DNA of 64,000 nt from positions 1 to 64,000 of the forward strand of contig NZ_QRMP01000003.1 in the NCBI RefSeq assembly GCF_003473295.1, read 5' to 3'. Both the position numbers and the translations under genes were made by a program. Each line of letters opens with the position of its first letter. Position 1 is the first letter of the stretch. The notes beneath the pieces were generated by a model. That model did no database searches, was not told the origin of the DNA, and worked only from the letters and a program-made list of their open reading frames with translations. Positions 53,908-63,202 of the stretch are shown here, one piece after another. The DNA is from Parabacteroides sp. AM08-6. Its GTDB lineage: Bacteria > Bacteroidota > Bacteroidia > Bacteroidales > Tannerellaceae.

Positions 53908-56652
53908 CTAATTAGCAAAGTAATAACTACCGGAACCGATTTCAAATTCCGTATAAGTATCTGTCTCCGATACTTTGCGTACTCCATTTTTTCCGGTAGA
54001 TTTCGAGCCTAAACTTAGAGCAGCTTTCACTCCGAAATCTTTCGGTATGCGGACTACAGCGGAAGTATTACCGGGCAAAGTAATATTCCAACCAAACTTA
54101 CCGTCTTTCTTTGTCCATGCACTCTTTATATCGCCATAGGCAGACTGGTAAGAAGCTGCAACAGTATCCAAGCCTTCCGGAAAGACAGGGGCCATCTCCA
54201 ATTTCTTAAATCCGAGGGCGTCCGGAGCACATTTGATACCGGCTAAATCTTCATAATACCATATCAATAAGTCACCAAGCAACATAACATGATTAGCCGA
54301 GTTCATAGCCGGGTCGGCAGTATCACCATTCCATAACTCCCAGATGGTGGTCGCACCGTTTTTCACCATATAGCCCCAACTCGGATAGGTATCGTTGGTC
54401 GTAATCTTATAAGCTATATCCACACGGCCTCTTTCCGTCAGCCCGCGCATCAAATGCTGGATACCCAAAACTCCGGTACTTACATGACCACCGAAATCTT
54501 CTTCCGTCTTCTTTACGATATTGGCAAAAACTTTATCTTCGAAACCTTCCGGAACAAGACCGAGGCGGAGGGACAGGATATTGGCCGTCACGGTATTATT
54601 ACCATATTGGGCCGTTTCCTTATTGAAGAATTTCGCATTGTAGGCCTCTTTCATTTTAGCGGCAAGTGCCTCATAAACAGGAATGTCCTCATCCTGGCCG
54701 CAAAGACGGGCAAATTTTATCATCTTATTCAGCAAATCATAATAGACGGTCGTACTCAATATAGCTCCGTCCGTACGGCGGGCAGGGTCCTGAGAATGGA
54801 TTAATTCCTGCGATTCGGGCGGCATACACCAGTCGCCGTATGTATCTTTCACGATGATATTGTCCTGCATGCCGACATGCTGCATGTGTTCCATCCAACG
54901 TTTCATGGCCGGATAATGCTTACGGATGGCACTATCGTCGCCATATTGACGGTACAACATATCCGCTACATAGAAGAATGCGGAAGGCCAGGTGACATTA
55001 TCGGAATAAATTGTCCAATAATTCGGAGAAACATCTGAAATACTACCTTCCGGACTCATTGAATCTTCGATATCCTGCAACCATTTGCTATAGAGCAAAG
55101 CATTATCCAACGCAAATGCTTCGCCATAAGCACCGGTCGCACGGTCGCCCAACCAGCCTAAACGTTCGTCGCGCTGCGGACAATCGGTCGGCATTCCCCG
55201 GTAATTGCCTCGAATCCCCCAGAAGGCATTCTTATATATCCGGTTGACCATCTCGTTGGATGTTTCGAACCGGCCGCTTGTATTCATCTTGTCATACACC
55301 ACTTTTCCGGTGAAGGCGGAGAGCTCCGGCTTCGTGTCCAAACCGGATATTTCCACAAAACGGAAACCGTGATAAACAAAGGTCGGTTGCCAGCTAAACG
55401 CACCGTCTTTGGCAGGTGTATAAATATCCAGAACTTCTGCGCTTCTCAAGTTATCCAAATAAAGCGAACCATCCTTTTTCAATGTTTCGGCAAACTTCAT
55501 GGAGATTGGTTTGCCTTTCTTTCCATTCAGCTTTACAGCAAGCCATCCCACCATATTCTGCCCCATATCGAGGATATATTTGCCGTCGAGACGCTCTGTG
55601 ATGGCAATCGGCTTGATTTCTTCCTGCACACTCAGGTTCGGATTCGGTTGAGCTGTCATTACACCACCCGGAGCATTCATTTTGTCCGCCGGTTTCCAAG
55701 CACTATCATCATAGCCGTTTGCATTCCAACCGGTCAGTTCCAGACGGGCATCGTATTTTTCACCATCAAATTCATTATTATCGGTAATCGGTCCTTTGGA
55801 CGTTACTTTCCAGGAGGCATCACTTACAACGACTGCATCCGTACCGTCGGCATATTCTATCTTCAGCTGGGCTAACAGACGCGGCACACCAAAGGTTTTC
55901 ATTCCCGGATTACGCATACCGAAGAAACGGCCATTGCCCAATACCACACCTAACGTATTCTTATCCCGGCCAATTAAATCCGTCACATCATATACATTAT
56001 AATAAACCCGTACCGGATACAAGGAGGGCATAGGCGAAAAGACATCTTCACTAATCCGTTTCCCGTTCAGATAGGCTTCCGACGAACCTAAACCGGAGAT
56101 ATAGAGCATAGCTCTCTTCACCGCCTTATCCGCGGTAAATTCTTTTCTGAGATAACGGGCCGCCAGACGGGTGTGTCCTTGGTCGGTTTCGTTCGGGTTC
56201 GTCATTCCCTCCTCGCCTATCCATTCGGCTTTCCAGTCTGAGGCATTCAATAGCCCCATCGACCAAGTATTTACATCGCTCCAACCTGTTTCACCCTGAT
56301 TGGTTATGACTTTCACACGCCAATAATATGTTTTTTCCGATTCAAGTGCCGGTCCGGCATAGGATACCAATACGGACTGGTCGGAACGAACAACACCGGA
56401 ATTCCATAATAAATCCTTTCCTGATTGCAACTGTTCCGCCGAGGTCCCGACCTGCAATTGAAAAGCTTTTTGCATTAAATCCGGTTGTTCGGAAGCTATC
56501 TGCCACGAAAAGCGGGGTTGCGGCACATCCAACCCTACCGGATTCTCTTTCATCTCCACCTGGAGATTGTTCACATCGACCTCTCCCGTAGGAGCACAGC
56601 CGGTTATCCCGATTATCAGAACAGCCAGCAATAATAATCCAATTTGTTTCAT
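53908..56652 (-). CDS. Alpha-L-rhamnosidase, GH78 lipoprotein
   Basis: 914 residues. Lipoprotein signal (LLLAVLIIGITGC, Cys at 19), a fibronectin-like N-terminal domain with ENPVGLDVPQPRFSWQIASE, a beta-sandwich with AEWIGEEGMTNPN, and an (alpha/alpha)6 barrel. The GH78 catalytic region TDCPQRDERLGWLGD (general acid Glu in RDER) is intact, and SWGYMVKNGATTIWELWNGD carries the second conserved Glu. It releases terminal alpha-L-rhamnose from plant or bacterial glycans, probably at the cell surface or in the periplasm. A 49-codon secreted reading frame precedes it. Confidence 0.95.
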   Translation of the reverse strand: MKQIGLLLLAVLIIGITGCAPTGEVDVNNLQVEMKENPVGLDVPQPRFSWQIASEQPDLMQKAFQLQVGTSAEQLQSGKDLLWNSGVVRSDQSVLVSYAGPALESEKTYYWRVKVITNQGETGWSDVNTWSMGLLNASDWKAEWIGEEGMTNPNETDQGHTRLAARYLRKEFTADKAVKRAMLYISGLGSSEAYLNGKRISEDVFSPMPSLYPVRVYYNVYDVTDLIGRDKNTLGVVLGNGRFFGMRNPGMKTFGVPRLLAQLKIEYADGTDAVVVSDASWKVTSKGPITDNNEFDGEKYDARLELTGWNANGYDDSAWKPADKMNAPGGVMTAQPNPNLSVQEEIKPIAITERLDGKYILDMGQNMVGWLAVKLNGKKGKPISMKFAETLKKDGSLYLDNLRSAEVLDIYTPAKDGAFSWQPTFVYHGFRFVEISGLDTKPELSAFTGKVVYDKMNTSGRFETSNEMVNRIYKNAFWGIRGNYRGMPTDCPQRDERLGWLGDRATGAYGEAFALDNALLYSKWLQDIEDSMSPEGSISDVSPNYWTIYSDNVTWPSAFFYVADMLYRQYGDDSAIRKHYPAMKRWMEHMQHVGMQDNIIVKDTYGDWCMPPESQELIHSQDPARRTDGAILSTTVYYDLLNKMIKFARLCGQDEDIPVYEALAAKMKEAYNAKFFNKETAQYGNNTVTANILSLRLGLVPEGFEDKVFANIVKKTEEDFGGHVSTGVLGIQHLMRGLTERGRVDIAYKITTNDTYPSWGYMVKNGATTIWELWNGDTADPAMNSANHVMLLGDLLIWYYEDLAGIKCAPDALGFKKLEMAPVFPEGLDTVAASYQSAYGDIKSAWTKKDGKFGWNITLPGNTSAVVRIPKDFGVKAALSLGSKSTGKNGVRKVSETDTYTEFEIGSGSYYFAN

Positions 56653-56722
56653 TTATATGCGATTTAATCTGTTAATAGTTTAAATTTTCAGAGTATCAAA
56701 GATAACACATTTAAAATAGTTT

Positions 56723-56872
56723 TCATTCATACGATATATTTTTTAGCTCTTTAACTTTTTCAAATTGCCATCGACCTTTTAAGTCTATTTGCCCGCGCAC
56801 TTCCTTTTCCGGTTGCGCGAATACTGTCGGGAAAAAGCAGAACAGCAGGAGTATTAAATTCAAGATTTTCAT
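56723..56872 (-). pseudogene. 49-residue exported reading frame, likely an enzyme N-terminal remnant
   Basis: Signal peptide KILNLILLLFCFFPTVFA followed by QPEKEVRGQIDLKGRWQFEK and a stop soon after. ...IDLKGRWQFE resembles the beginning of the first sandwich domain of exported glycoside hydrolases such as GH2. It lies 70 nt before the rhamnosidase and has its own promoter (56914-56921). It is either the stub of a lost enzyme or a small secreted protein. Confidence 0.5.
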
Positions 56873-56913
56873 ATTTGAGACCAATATTTAGTGCATCGAG
56901 TATATTCTCTATG

Positions 56914-56921
56914 CAAATATA
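56914..56921 (-). promoter_or_regulatory. -7 box of the rhamnosidase operon
   Basis: TATATTTG on the minus strand, with ATTG (a one-base variant of TTTG) 19 bp upstream at 56941-56944. It is 41 nt before the 49-codon frame. Confidence 0.55.
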
Positions 56922-57013
56922 CGAAAAGGAATAAGCTAATCAATTATTATTTATCCCTTTTCTGTTTGATTTAAGCATACTACAATTTACAAAAACATGC
57001 CGAAGAATTTACT

Positions 57014-57096
57014 GGCTGATAATTATCAGCCAGTTGGCTGACGGTCATAAGCCACGTGGCCGACAGTTATCAGCCAGCTGGCCGACGATTATCAAC
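57014..57096. repeat. 22-bp tandem repeat of palindromic units
   Basis: Three full units of 22 bp (57023-57044, 57045-57066, 57067-57088) and partial ones on both sides. Each contains GCCA(G/C)(T/C/G)TGGC, itself a dyad, and a GAC start to the next. The first overlaps a perfect 18-bp palindrome GGCTGATAATTATCAGCC (57014-57031). It lies between the divergent rhamnosidase operon and prmA. Confidence 0.8.
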
Positions 57097-57204
57097 ATAA
57101 AAATAGGACGGCAACGAATCGGGAATACCACGGTATGAATTTAGGCAAACCATATAAAGGAAATAAATACCTCCGCCGAGGAATGTATTTACAAGAACTT
57201 TTAA

Positions 57205-57212
57205 TACATTTG
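57205..57212 (+). promoter_or_regulatory. -7 box of prmA
   Basis: TACATTTG, 24 nt before the prmA ATG; no clear TTTG at -33. Confidence 0.5.
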
Positions 57213-57236
57213 TCCGCATAAATCCAAGAAAAGGCA

Positions 57237-58094
57237 ATGAATTACTACGAATTGAGTTTTACTTACACCTCCCCCATCGAGGTTTCCATCATAAACGATG
57301 TATTGGCCTCCGAACTGGGGGAAATCGGTTTCGAAAGTTTTACGGAAAACGAAAACGGTTTGCAAGGATACATATCCGACCAGCTATACGATGTCAAAAC
57401 ATTGCAGGAGAAACTGGCGGATTTTCCTTTGGACAATGTGAAGATACAATATACGGAAACATGGATGGAAAGCAAAGATTGGAACGAGGAATGGGAAAAG
57501 AACTACTTCAAACCAATCCGGATAGGAAACGATTGCATCATACGCGCTTCGTTTCACACACCCGAACCGGATTTCACATACGATATCATAATCGACCCGA
57601 AGATGGCGTTCGGAACCGGCAATCACGAGACCACTTACCTGATGCTCAGCGAAATGCTGAAACTTGATTTGCAAGGGAAAGAACTGCTGGACATGGGCTG
57701 CGGAACTGCCGTACTTGCAATATTGGCCCGTATGAAAGGCGCCGGACGGGTCGTTGCCATCGACATCGACGAATGGGCTTACAACAATGCGCTCGAAAAT
57801 ATACGCCTGAACGGAACAAACGATATCCGGGTCGCTTTGGGCGGTGCGGAGCAAATTCCGGCATTCGGCTTGTTCGACCTTGTCTTTGCCAATATCAACC
57901 GGAATATCCTGCTGAATGATATCCGGCATTACACGACTTGCATGAAGCCCGGAGCATTCCTTTACATGAGTGGTTTCTACAAAGAAGACATTCCGGTTAT
58001 CGAAGCGGAATGCAGCCGTAACCAGCTCATTATAAGCTCTTATACGGAAAAGAACAACTGGGTTGCCGTAAAAGTCCAAAAGCCACAACATTAA
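57237..58094 (+). CDS. prmA: Ribosomal protein L11 methyltransferase
   Basis: 285 residues. An N-terminal substrate-binding domain (about 1-90) is followed by a class I SAM methyltransferase: DPKMAFGTGNHETTYLMLSE, LLDMGCGTAVLAILARMKGA (SAM motif I), VAIDIDEWAYNNALENIRLN, and FANINRNILLNDIRHY (the NIN-type catalytic motif). It trimethylates ribosomal protein L11. Sequence length and motifs are normal. Confidence 0.96.
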   Translation: MNYYELSFTYTSPIEVSIINDVLASELGEIGFESFTENENGLQGYISDQLYDVKTLQEKLADFPLDNVKIQYTETWMESKDWNEEWEKNYFKPIRIGNDCIIRASFHTPEPDFTYDIIIDPKMAFGTGNHETTYLMLSEMLKLDLQGKELLDMGCGTAVLAILARMKGAGRVVAIDIDEWAYNNALENIRLNGTNDIRVALGGAEQIPAFGLFDLVFANINRNILLNDIRHYTTCMKPGAFLYMSGFYKEDIPVIEAECSRNQLIISSYTEKNNWVAVKVQKPQH

Positions 58095-58177
58095 TTAACA
58101 TTAAAAGTTAAGACGAATATAAACTATCAATCAAGGATTTTCGTTATCTTAGTAGCAACTATAAAAAAGAAAGAGTT

Positions 58178-58399
58178 ATGAAAAACGTAGATTCGAAATT
58201 ATTACTGGGTTTAGTAGTGGGTGCTGCAGTCGGTGCAGCTGTCGGTTATCTTGCTGCAACTGATAAGAGAGAACAATTACTCGAAGAGTTAAACGGCGTA
58301 GTAGGAAAAGTAAAAGAAGGCTTCAACTCTGCACTTGCCAAATACAAAGAAGGCAAAGCCGAAGCAGTCAAAGCTACTGAAGAACTAGTTGCCGAATAA
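58178..58399 (+). CDS. YtxH-like small protein
   Basis: 73 residues: a glycine/alanine-rich helix (LLGLVVGAAVGAAVGYLAAT) with GxxxG-like spacing at the N terminus, then a charged amphipathic helix (KREQLLEELNGVVGKVKEGF). Matches YtxH-like proteins, commonly associated with stress and the envelope. First of three short genes spaced by a few bases. Confidence 0.85.
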   Translation: MKNVDSKLLLGLVVGAAVGAAVGYLAATDKREQLLEELNGVVGKVKEGFNSALAKYKEGKAEAVKATEELVAE

Positions 58400-58405
58400 A
58401 ATTGT

Positions 58406-58813
58406 ATGGAGAAAGAATCAGGAGAAATCTTCCGCGAGCTGAAAAAAGACCTTTCGGCTTATGTGGAGTTAAAGCTTGAACTCCTAAAATTAAGCACGTA
58501 CGAGAGAACGGGCCGGGTTATCGCTGTTCTCTCGTATGGCGTAATTTTATTGTTTCTGGCCTTTTTCGCCATTCTGTTCATCTTTCTGGCCCTAGGCTTC
58601 TATTTAGGCGATTTGTTTGGTTCGACAGGCTCCGGTTTCGGAATAGTGGCTGTGCTCTATCTCATACTCATCGGGGTCATTCTTTTGAACAAAAATACAA
58701 TCAGCGACAAGGTGCTGAACATAGTTATTGCTGCATTGACGGCGAACGATGATAAAAATAACGCAACAGACAATGAACAATCCGCAGACACCACTGGAAA
58801 AACTGATTTCTGA
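58406..58813 (+). CDS. Phage-holin-like (PspE/DUF1469-type) inner membrane protein
   Basis: 135 residues: an amphipathic N-terminal region (IFRELKKDLSAYVELKLELL) and two membrane helices (YGVILLFLAFFAILFIFLAL and FGIVAVLYLILIGVILLNKN) with a short glycine hinge. Such proteins are annotated as phage holin family or DUF1469; no phage genes are nearby, and the operon context points to an envelope role. It starts 7 nt after the YtxH-like gene. Confidence 0.8.
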   Translation: MEKESGEIFRELKKDLSAYVELKLELLKLSTYERTGRVIAVLSYGVILLFLAFFAILFIFLALGFYLGDLFGSTGSGFGIVAVLYLILIGVILLNKNTISDKVLNIVIAALTANDDKNNATDNEQSADTTGKTDF

Positions 58814-59147
58814 CAAACAACGCGTTCAACAGGAATGCAGGTTAAAGGAACAAAAACTGAATAACGAATTCGCGTATATCCAGGAAAATGCCGGCAGTCT
58901 GCTCATATCAGGCGTTTCCGCCCTTCTGTTTCCCGGCACAAAAACGAAAAACAAACCGGCGGATACCCGTCAACCCGCCATTGCAACAGACACCTCCTCT
59001 GTTTCCCTCGGCCTTACCGACTATCTTTCTGTCGCACAGGGATTATTACCTTTGGCATGGGACATGGTCCGTCCTTTCCTGGTAACTTGGGGGATACGAA
59101 AGGCTCAAACCTGGATAACAGGCAAACTCTTCAGAAAAAAGAAATAA
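58773..59147 (+). CDS. Small protein of unknown function, third of the envelope trio
   Basis: 124 residues from the ATG at 58773 (another ATG at 58749 is possible; both overlap the preceding gene). An N-terminal charged coiled-coil-like region (EKLISDKQRVQQECRLKEQK) precedes a glycine-rich hydrophobic stretch and a basic C terminus (KAQTWITGKLFRKKK). No family recognised. The conserved order YtxH-like, holin-like, this protein suggests a complex at the inner membrane. Confidence 0.7.
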   Translation: MNNPQTPLEKLISDKQRVQQECRLKEQKLNNEFAYIQENAGSLLISGVSALLFPGTKTKNKPADTRQPAIATDTSSVSLGLTDYLSVAQGLLPLAWDMVRPFLVTWGIRKAQTWITGKLFRKKK

Positions 59148-59218
59148 GCTCCAACAATTAATTTATGTTAGAGAGCATATTTTTCTTCATCATTTTTATT
59201 TCCAATAAAAAAAATGAC

Positions 59219-59226
59219 TACATTTG
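59219..59226 (+). promoter_or_regulatory. -7 box upstream of the 27-residue lipoprotein and gap
   Basis: TACATTTG, 23 nt before the small lipoprotein ATG. The -33 position is T-rich but lacks TTTG. Confidence 0.5.
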
Positions 59227-59249
59227 CAGTCGTTAAAACAAGGAATGAC

Positions 59250-59333
59250 ATGAAACGTAAATTTATCTTACTAATCACAGTTTTCGTCGTGTTATTAACG
59301 TTTGCCTCGTGTGCAACTCCTTGTGGGTGCTAA
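59250..59333 (+). CDS. 27-residue lipoprotein with CATPCGC mature end
   Basis: MKRKFILLITVFVVLLTFAS then CATPCGC and stop. The hydrophobic segment and the FASC site form a good lipobox, so the mature product would be a seven-residue lipid-anchored peptide with three cysteines. It lies in the leader of gap, 58 nt before the gap ATG. Could be a real mini-lipoprotein or a leader peptide. No homologue is claimed. Confidence 0.5.
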   Translation: MKRKFILLITVFVVLLTFASCATPCGC

Positions 59334-59370
59334 ATGAAAAATAAAAGGATATATATAATATTTTTAATAA

Positions 59371-60402
<1,032 letters not shown>

Positions 60403-60426
60403 TCATTCAAAATGATATAGTTTAGG

Positions 60427-60448
60427 GCCGCATCCTTCGGGGTGCGGC
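60427..60448 (+). terminator. Terminator after gap
   Basis: GCCGCATCC and GGGTGCGGC (with one wobble) around a TTCG-type tetraloop at 60427-60448, followed by eight or more T. A textbook intrinsic terminator whose T tract also forms the upstream part of the miaA promoter. Confidence 0.92.
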
Positions 60449-60457
60449 TTTTTTTTG

Positions 60458-60465
60458 TACATTTG
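60458..60465 (+). promoter_or_regulatory. -7 box of miaA
   Basis: TACATTTG, ending 7 nt before the miaA ATG, so the transcript would be nearly leaderless. Immediately after the gap terminator. Confidence 0.55.
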
Positions 60466-60472
60466 TATCACA

Positions 60473-61390
60473 ATGGAAGCATATCAACTTATCACTGTAT
60501 TGGGTCCGACAGCATCCGGGAAAACTACTTTTGCCGCTGCCTTGGCCGAACGTCTGGATACGGAAATTATCAGCGCCGACTCCAGGCAAATATATCGTTC
60601 GATGGATATCGGTACGGGAAAGGATTTGGCAGATTATACCGTCAACGGCAAACAGATTCCTTACCACCTGATTGATATTTGTGAGCCGGGATATAAATAT
60701 AATGTATTCGAATATCAGCATGATTTTTTCCGGGCCTATCAAAGTATCCGGGAAAAAGGAAAACTCCCTGTTTTATGTGGCGGGACAGGTATGTATATCG
60801 AAGCGGTATTGAAAGGGTACAAATTGTTGGATGTCCCTCAAAATCCGGCTTTACGCGAGTCCCTGAGAGATAAATCGTTGGCTGAACTGGAAGAAATCCT
60901 GGCCGGATACAAGCTCCTGCACAATAAAACAGATGTGGACACGGCCCAACGGGCTATCCGTGCCATTGAAATAGAAGAATATTATAAAAATGAAGCTCCC
61001 GACATAAATGAATATGAACCGTTGAACAGCCTCATCATCGGTATTGACATCGACCGGGAATTACGTCGTGAAAAAATATCCCGGCGCCTGCGTGCCCGCT
61101 TGGATGAAGGAATGGTAGAGGAAATCCGTACGATTATGGCAACGGGGGTGAAACCGGAAGATTTGATTTATTACGGTCTGGAATACAAATTCCTGACCTT
61201 ATATATCATAGGTGAACTTTCATACGAAGAAATGGTTTCACAATTGGAAATAGCTATCCATCAATTCGCCAAACGACAGATGACTTGGTTCCGGGGAATG
61301 GAGCGCAGAGGATGTACAATCCATTGGATAAATGCGACACTGCCGACGGAAGAAAAGATTGGGAGGACACTGGAATTATTAAAAAGATGA
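60473..61390 (+). CDS. miaA: tRNA dimethylallyltransferase
   Basis: The ATG at 60473 gives MEAYQLITVLGPTASGKTTF (P-loop near residue 10-18); an upstream in-frame TTG lies within the T tract and is rejected. 305 residues. SADSRQIYRSMDIGTGKDL (catalytic Asp, Thr), VLCGGTGMYIEAVLKGY, and AIHQFAKRQMTWFRG at the end follow the family. It adds a dimethylallyl group to A37 of tRNAs reading U-initial codons. Confidence 0.95.
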   Translation: MEAYQLITVLGPTASGKTTFAAALAERLDTEIISADSRQIYRSMDIGTGKDLADYTVNGKQIPYHLIDICEPGYKYNVFEYQHDFFRAYQSIREKGKLPVLCGGTGMYIEAVLKGYKLLDVPQNPALRESLRDKSLAELEEILAGYKLLHNKTDVDTAQRAIRAIEIEEYYKNEAPDINEYEPLNSLIIGIDIDRELRREKISRRLRARLDEGMVEEIRTIMATGVKPEDLIYYGLEYKFLTLYIIGELSYEEMVSQLEIAIHQFAKRQMTWFRGMERRGCTIHWINATLPTEEKIGRTLELLKR

Positions 61391-61452
61391 AATTCCCAGG
61401 TGTACGGGAAATCACCATTTACAAACAATAATAATATCTAAAACGACATATT

Positions 61453-62259
61453 ATGCTGACAATAACAGATTTTAATAATAAAGAAAACTTTTTCCTGATG
61501 GCCGGTCCTTGTGTCATAGAAGGAGAAAATATGGCTTTACAAATTGCCGAAAAGATAGTCGGCATTACGGAAAAACTAAATATTCCTTATGTTTTCAAAG
61601 GTTCCTACCGGAAAGCAAATCGTTCCCGCCTGGACTCTTTTACAGGTATCGGAGATGAAAAAGCATTGAAAATACTCCGTAAAGTCAGCGAAACATTCCA
61701 TATACCGACTGTAACGGATATTCATGAAACAACAGAAGCTGCAATGGCCGCCGAATATGTAGACGTATTACAAATCCCGGCATTCCTTTGCAGACAAACG
61801 GATTTGTTGGTTGCGGCAGCCCAAACCGGCAAAGTGGTAAATATCAAGAAAGGGCAATTCCTTTCTCCCGGAGCCATGCAGTTTGCCGTACAAAAAGTAT
61901 CCGATGCCGGCAATCAGAATATAATGATTACCGAACGAGGTACTACCTTCGGTTACACCGATTTGGTAGTCGATTATCGTGGTATTCCCCAAATGCAACA
62001 ATTCGGCTACCCTGTTATCATGGATGTTACTCATTCCCTGCAACAGCCCAACCAGACTTCCGGCGTCACGGGGGGTATGCCCGCTCTGATTGAGACGATA
62101 GCCAAAGCAGCAATCGCCGTTGGAGCAGACGGCCTTTTCATCGAGACTCATCCCGAACCGGCTAAAGCCAAATCCGATGGAGCAAATATGTTACAATTGG
62201 ATTTATTGGAAGGATTACTGACGCGATTGGTACGCATCAGGAAAGCAATTAAAGAATGA
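61453..62259 (+). CDS. kdsA: 3-deoxy-8-phosphooctulonate synthase
   Basis: 268 residues. Condenses arabinose-5-phosphate with phosphoenolpyruvate for the Kdo of lipid A. Motifs: MAGPCVIEGENMALQIAEKI, FKGSYRKANRSRLDSFTGIG, TDIHETTEAA, IPAFLCRQTDLLVAAAQTGK, TERGTTFGYTDLVVDYRGIP and DVTHSLQQPN. Cys20 sits where the metal-dependent class has its metal-binding Cys (Aquifex type), so this is probably a metal-dependent enzyme. Ends 24 nt before a hairpin. Confidence 0.96.
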   Translation: MLTITDFNNKENFFLMAGPCVIEGENMALQIAEKIVGITEKLNIPYVFKGSYRKANRSRLDSFTGIGDEKALKILRKVSETFHIPTVTDIHETTEAAMAAEYVDVLQIPAFLCRQTDLLVAAAQTGKVVNIKKGQFLSPGAMQFAVQKVSDAGNQNIMITERGTTFGYTDLVVDYRGIPQMQQFGYPVIMDVTHSLQQPNQTSGVTGGMPALIETIAKAAIAVGADGLFIETHPEPAKAKSDGANMLQLDLLEGLLTRLVRIRKAIKE

Positions 62260-62282
62260 AACTCACAAAGTTGAATCATACA

Positions 62283-62319
62283 AAAATGGAGATGCTTCAT
62301 TGAGAAACACCTCCATTTT
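62283..62319. terminator. Bidirectional terminator between kdsA and the Crp-family gene
   Basis: AAAATGGAG (62283-62291) and CTCCATTTT (62311-62319) form a 9-bp stem; both outer ends are A/T-rich, serving two convergent genes. Confidence 0.75.
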
Positions 62320-62338
62320 CTATTTTCTATAATTCTCG

Positions 62339-63040
62339 TTATCCCATTTTACTGATTTTCCTCAGCTTATCTTCATCTATCAACTTAATCTTCCTGCCGT
62401 CAATTGCGATAATACGCTCAGCGACAAATGTTGACAAAGTACGAATCGCATTAGATGTTGTCATATTGGACAGATTGGCCAAATCCTCACGGGAGAGATA
62501 AATGCTTAAGGTAGCACCATCCTCTTCCAAGCCATAACTGTCTTTCAGGAATAACAAAGATTCTGCCAAACGACCCCGGATATGCTTCTGCGTAAGGTTG
62601 ACCGTACGTTCATCAGCTACACCTAAGTCAAAAGAGAGCTGGCGGATAAAAAACATCGCGAGATTAGGGTTTCCCATCAAAAGGTCAGTGACTACTGTCA
62701 TCGGAATTAAACAAACTGACGATGCTTCAAAAGCGGAAGCGTTCGTCAAATAATTTTCCTGGGCAAAATTAGCGCGATAGCCAAAATACTGAACCGGTTT
62801 AATCATCCGAATAATCTGACTTCGACCGCCAACTCCTTCTTTGAAGATTTTCACCTTGCCTTTTAATAAGCACATCATATCCCTTGGTTCGTCGCCCTCG
62901 CAATAAATCAACTCATTACGTTTGAAATGCTGGATCGTCGAATTGTTCCGGAGAATATCCCGTTCCTTATCAGTCAGGACTCTCCACACCTCTGCTAAAC
63001 TGGCCGATAAGTCGACCTCTTCTTTCTGCTGTTTAACCAC
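62339..63040 (-). CDS. Crp/Fnr-family transcriptional regulator
   Basis: 233 residues. Cyclic-nucleotide-binding-like beta roll with IYCEGDEPRDMMCLLKGKVK and KEGVGGRSQIIRMIKPVQYF, a dimer helix, and a C-terminal winged HTH (LYLSREDLANLSNMTTSNAIRTL). An N-terminal Cys pattern for an Fe-S cluster, as in true Fnr, is not present, so the ligand is unknown. The promoter -7 is TATATTTG at 63069-63076. Confidence 0.92.
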   Translation of the reverse strand: MVKQQKEEVDLSASLAEVWRVLTDKERDILRNNSTIQHFKRNELIYCEGDEPRDMMCLLKGKVKIFKEGVGGRSQIIRMIKPVQYFGYRANFAQENYLTNASAFEASSVCLIPMTVVTDLLMGNPNLAMFFIRQLSFDLGVADERTVNLTQKHIRGRLAESLLFLKDSYGLEEDGATLSIYLSREDLANLSNMTTSNAIRTLSTFVAERIIAIDGRKIKLIDEDKLRKISKMG

Positions 63041-63068
63041 GACTGCTATATAACATACTTGTGAAGCA

Positions 63069-63076
63069 CAAATATA
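63069..63076 (-). promoter_or_regulatory. -7 box of the Crp-family gene
   Basis: TATATTTG on the minus strand, 29 nt before the start codon. Confidence 0.5.
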
Positions 63077-63172
63077 CGGTTTTTCTTTGAAAACAATATT
63101 ATATTTAATACGATAAATTGCATTTCTCGTAACATTTTACTTTCTTTCACCACTCATTTCGATTTTATTCGT

Positions 63173-63180
63173 TACGTTTG
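63173..63180 (+). promoter_or_regulatory. -7 box of the DUF5686 gene
   Basis: TACGTTTG on the plus strand, 22 nt before the proposed TTG start. Confidence 0.5.
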
Positions 63181-63202
63181 TATTGAAAGGGATGATAATT
63201 TG

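Noticed and set aside
58406..58813. Prophage remnant because of the holin-like gene
   Set aside because: No other phage-related gene is nearby, and this family is common in cellular envelope operons.
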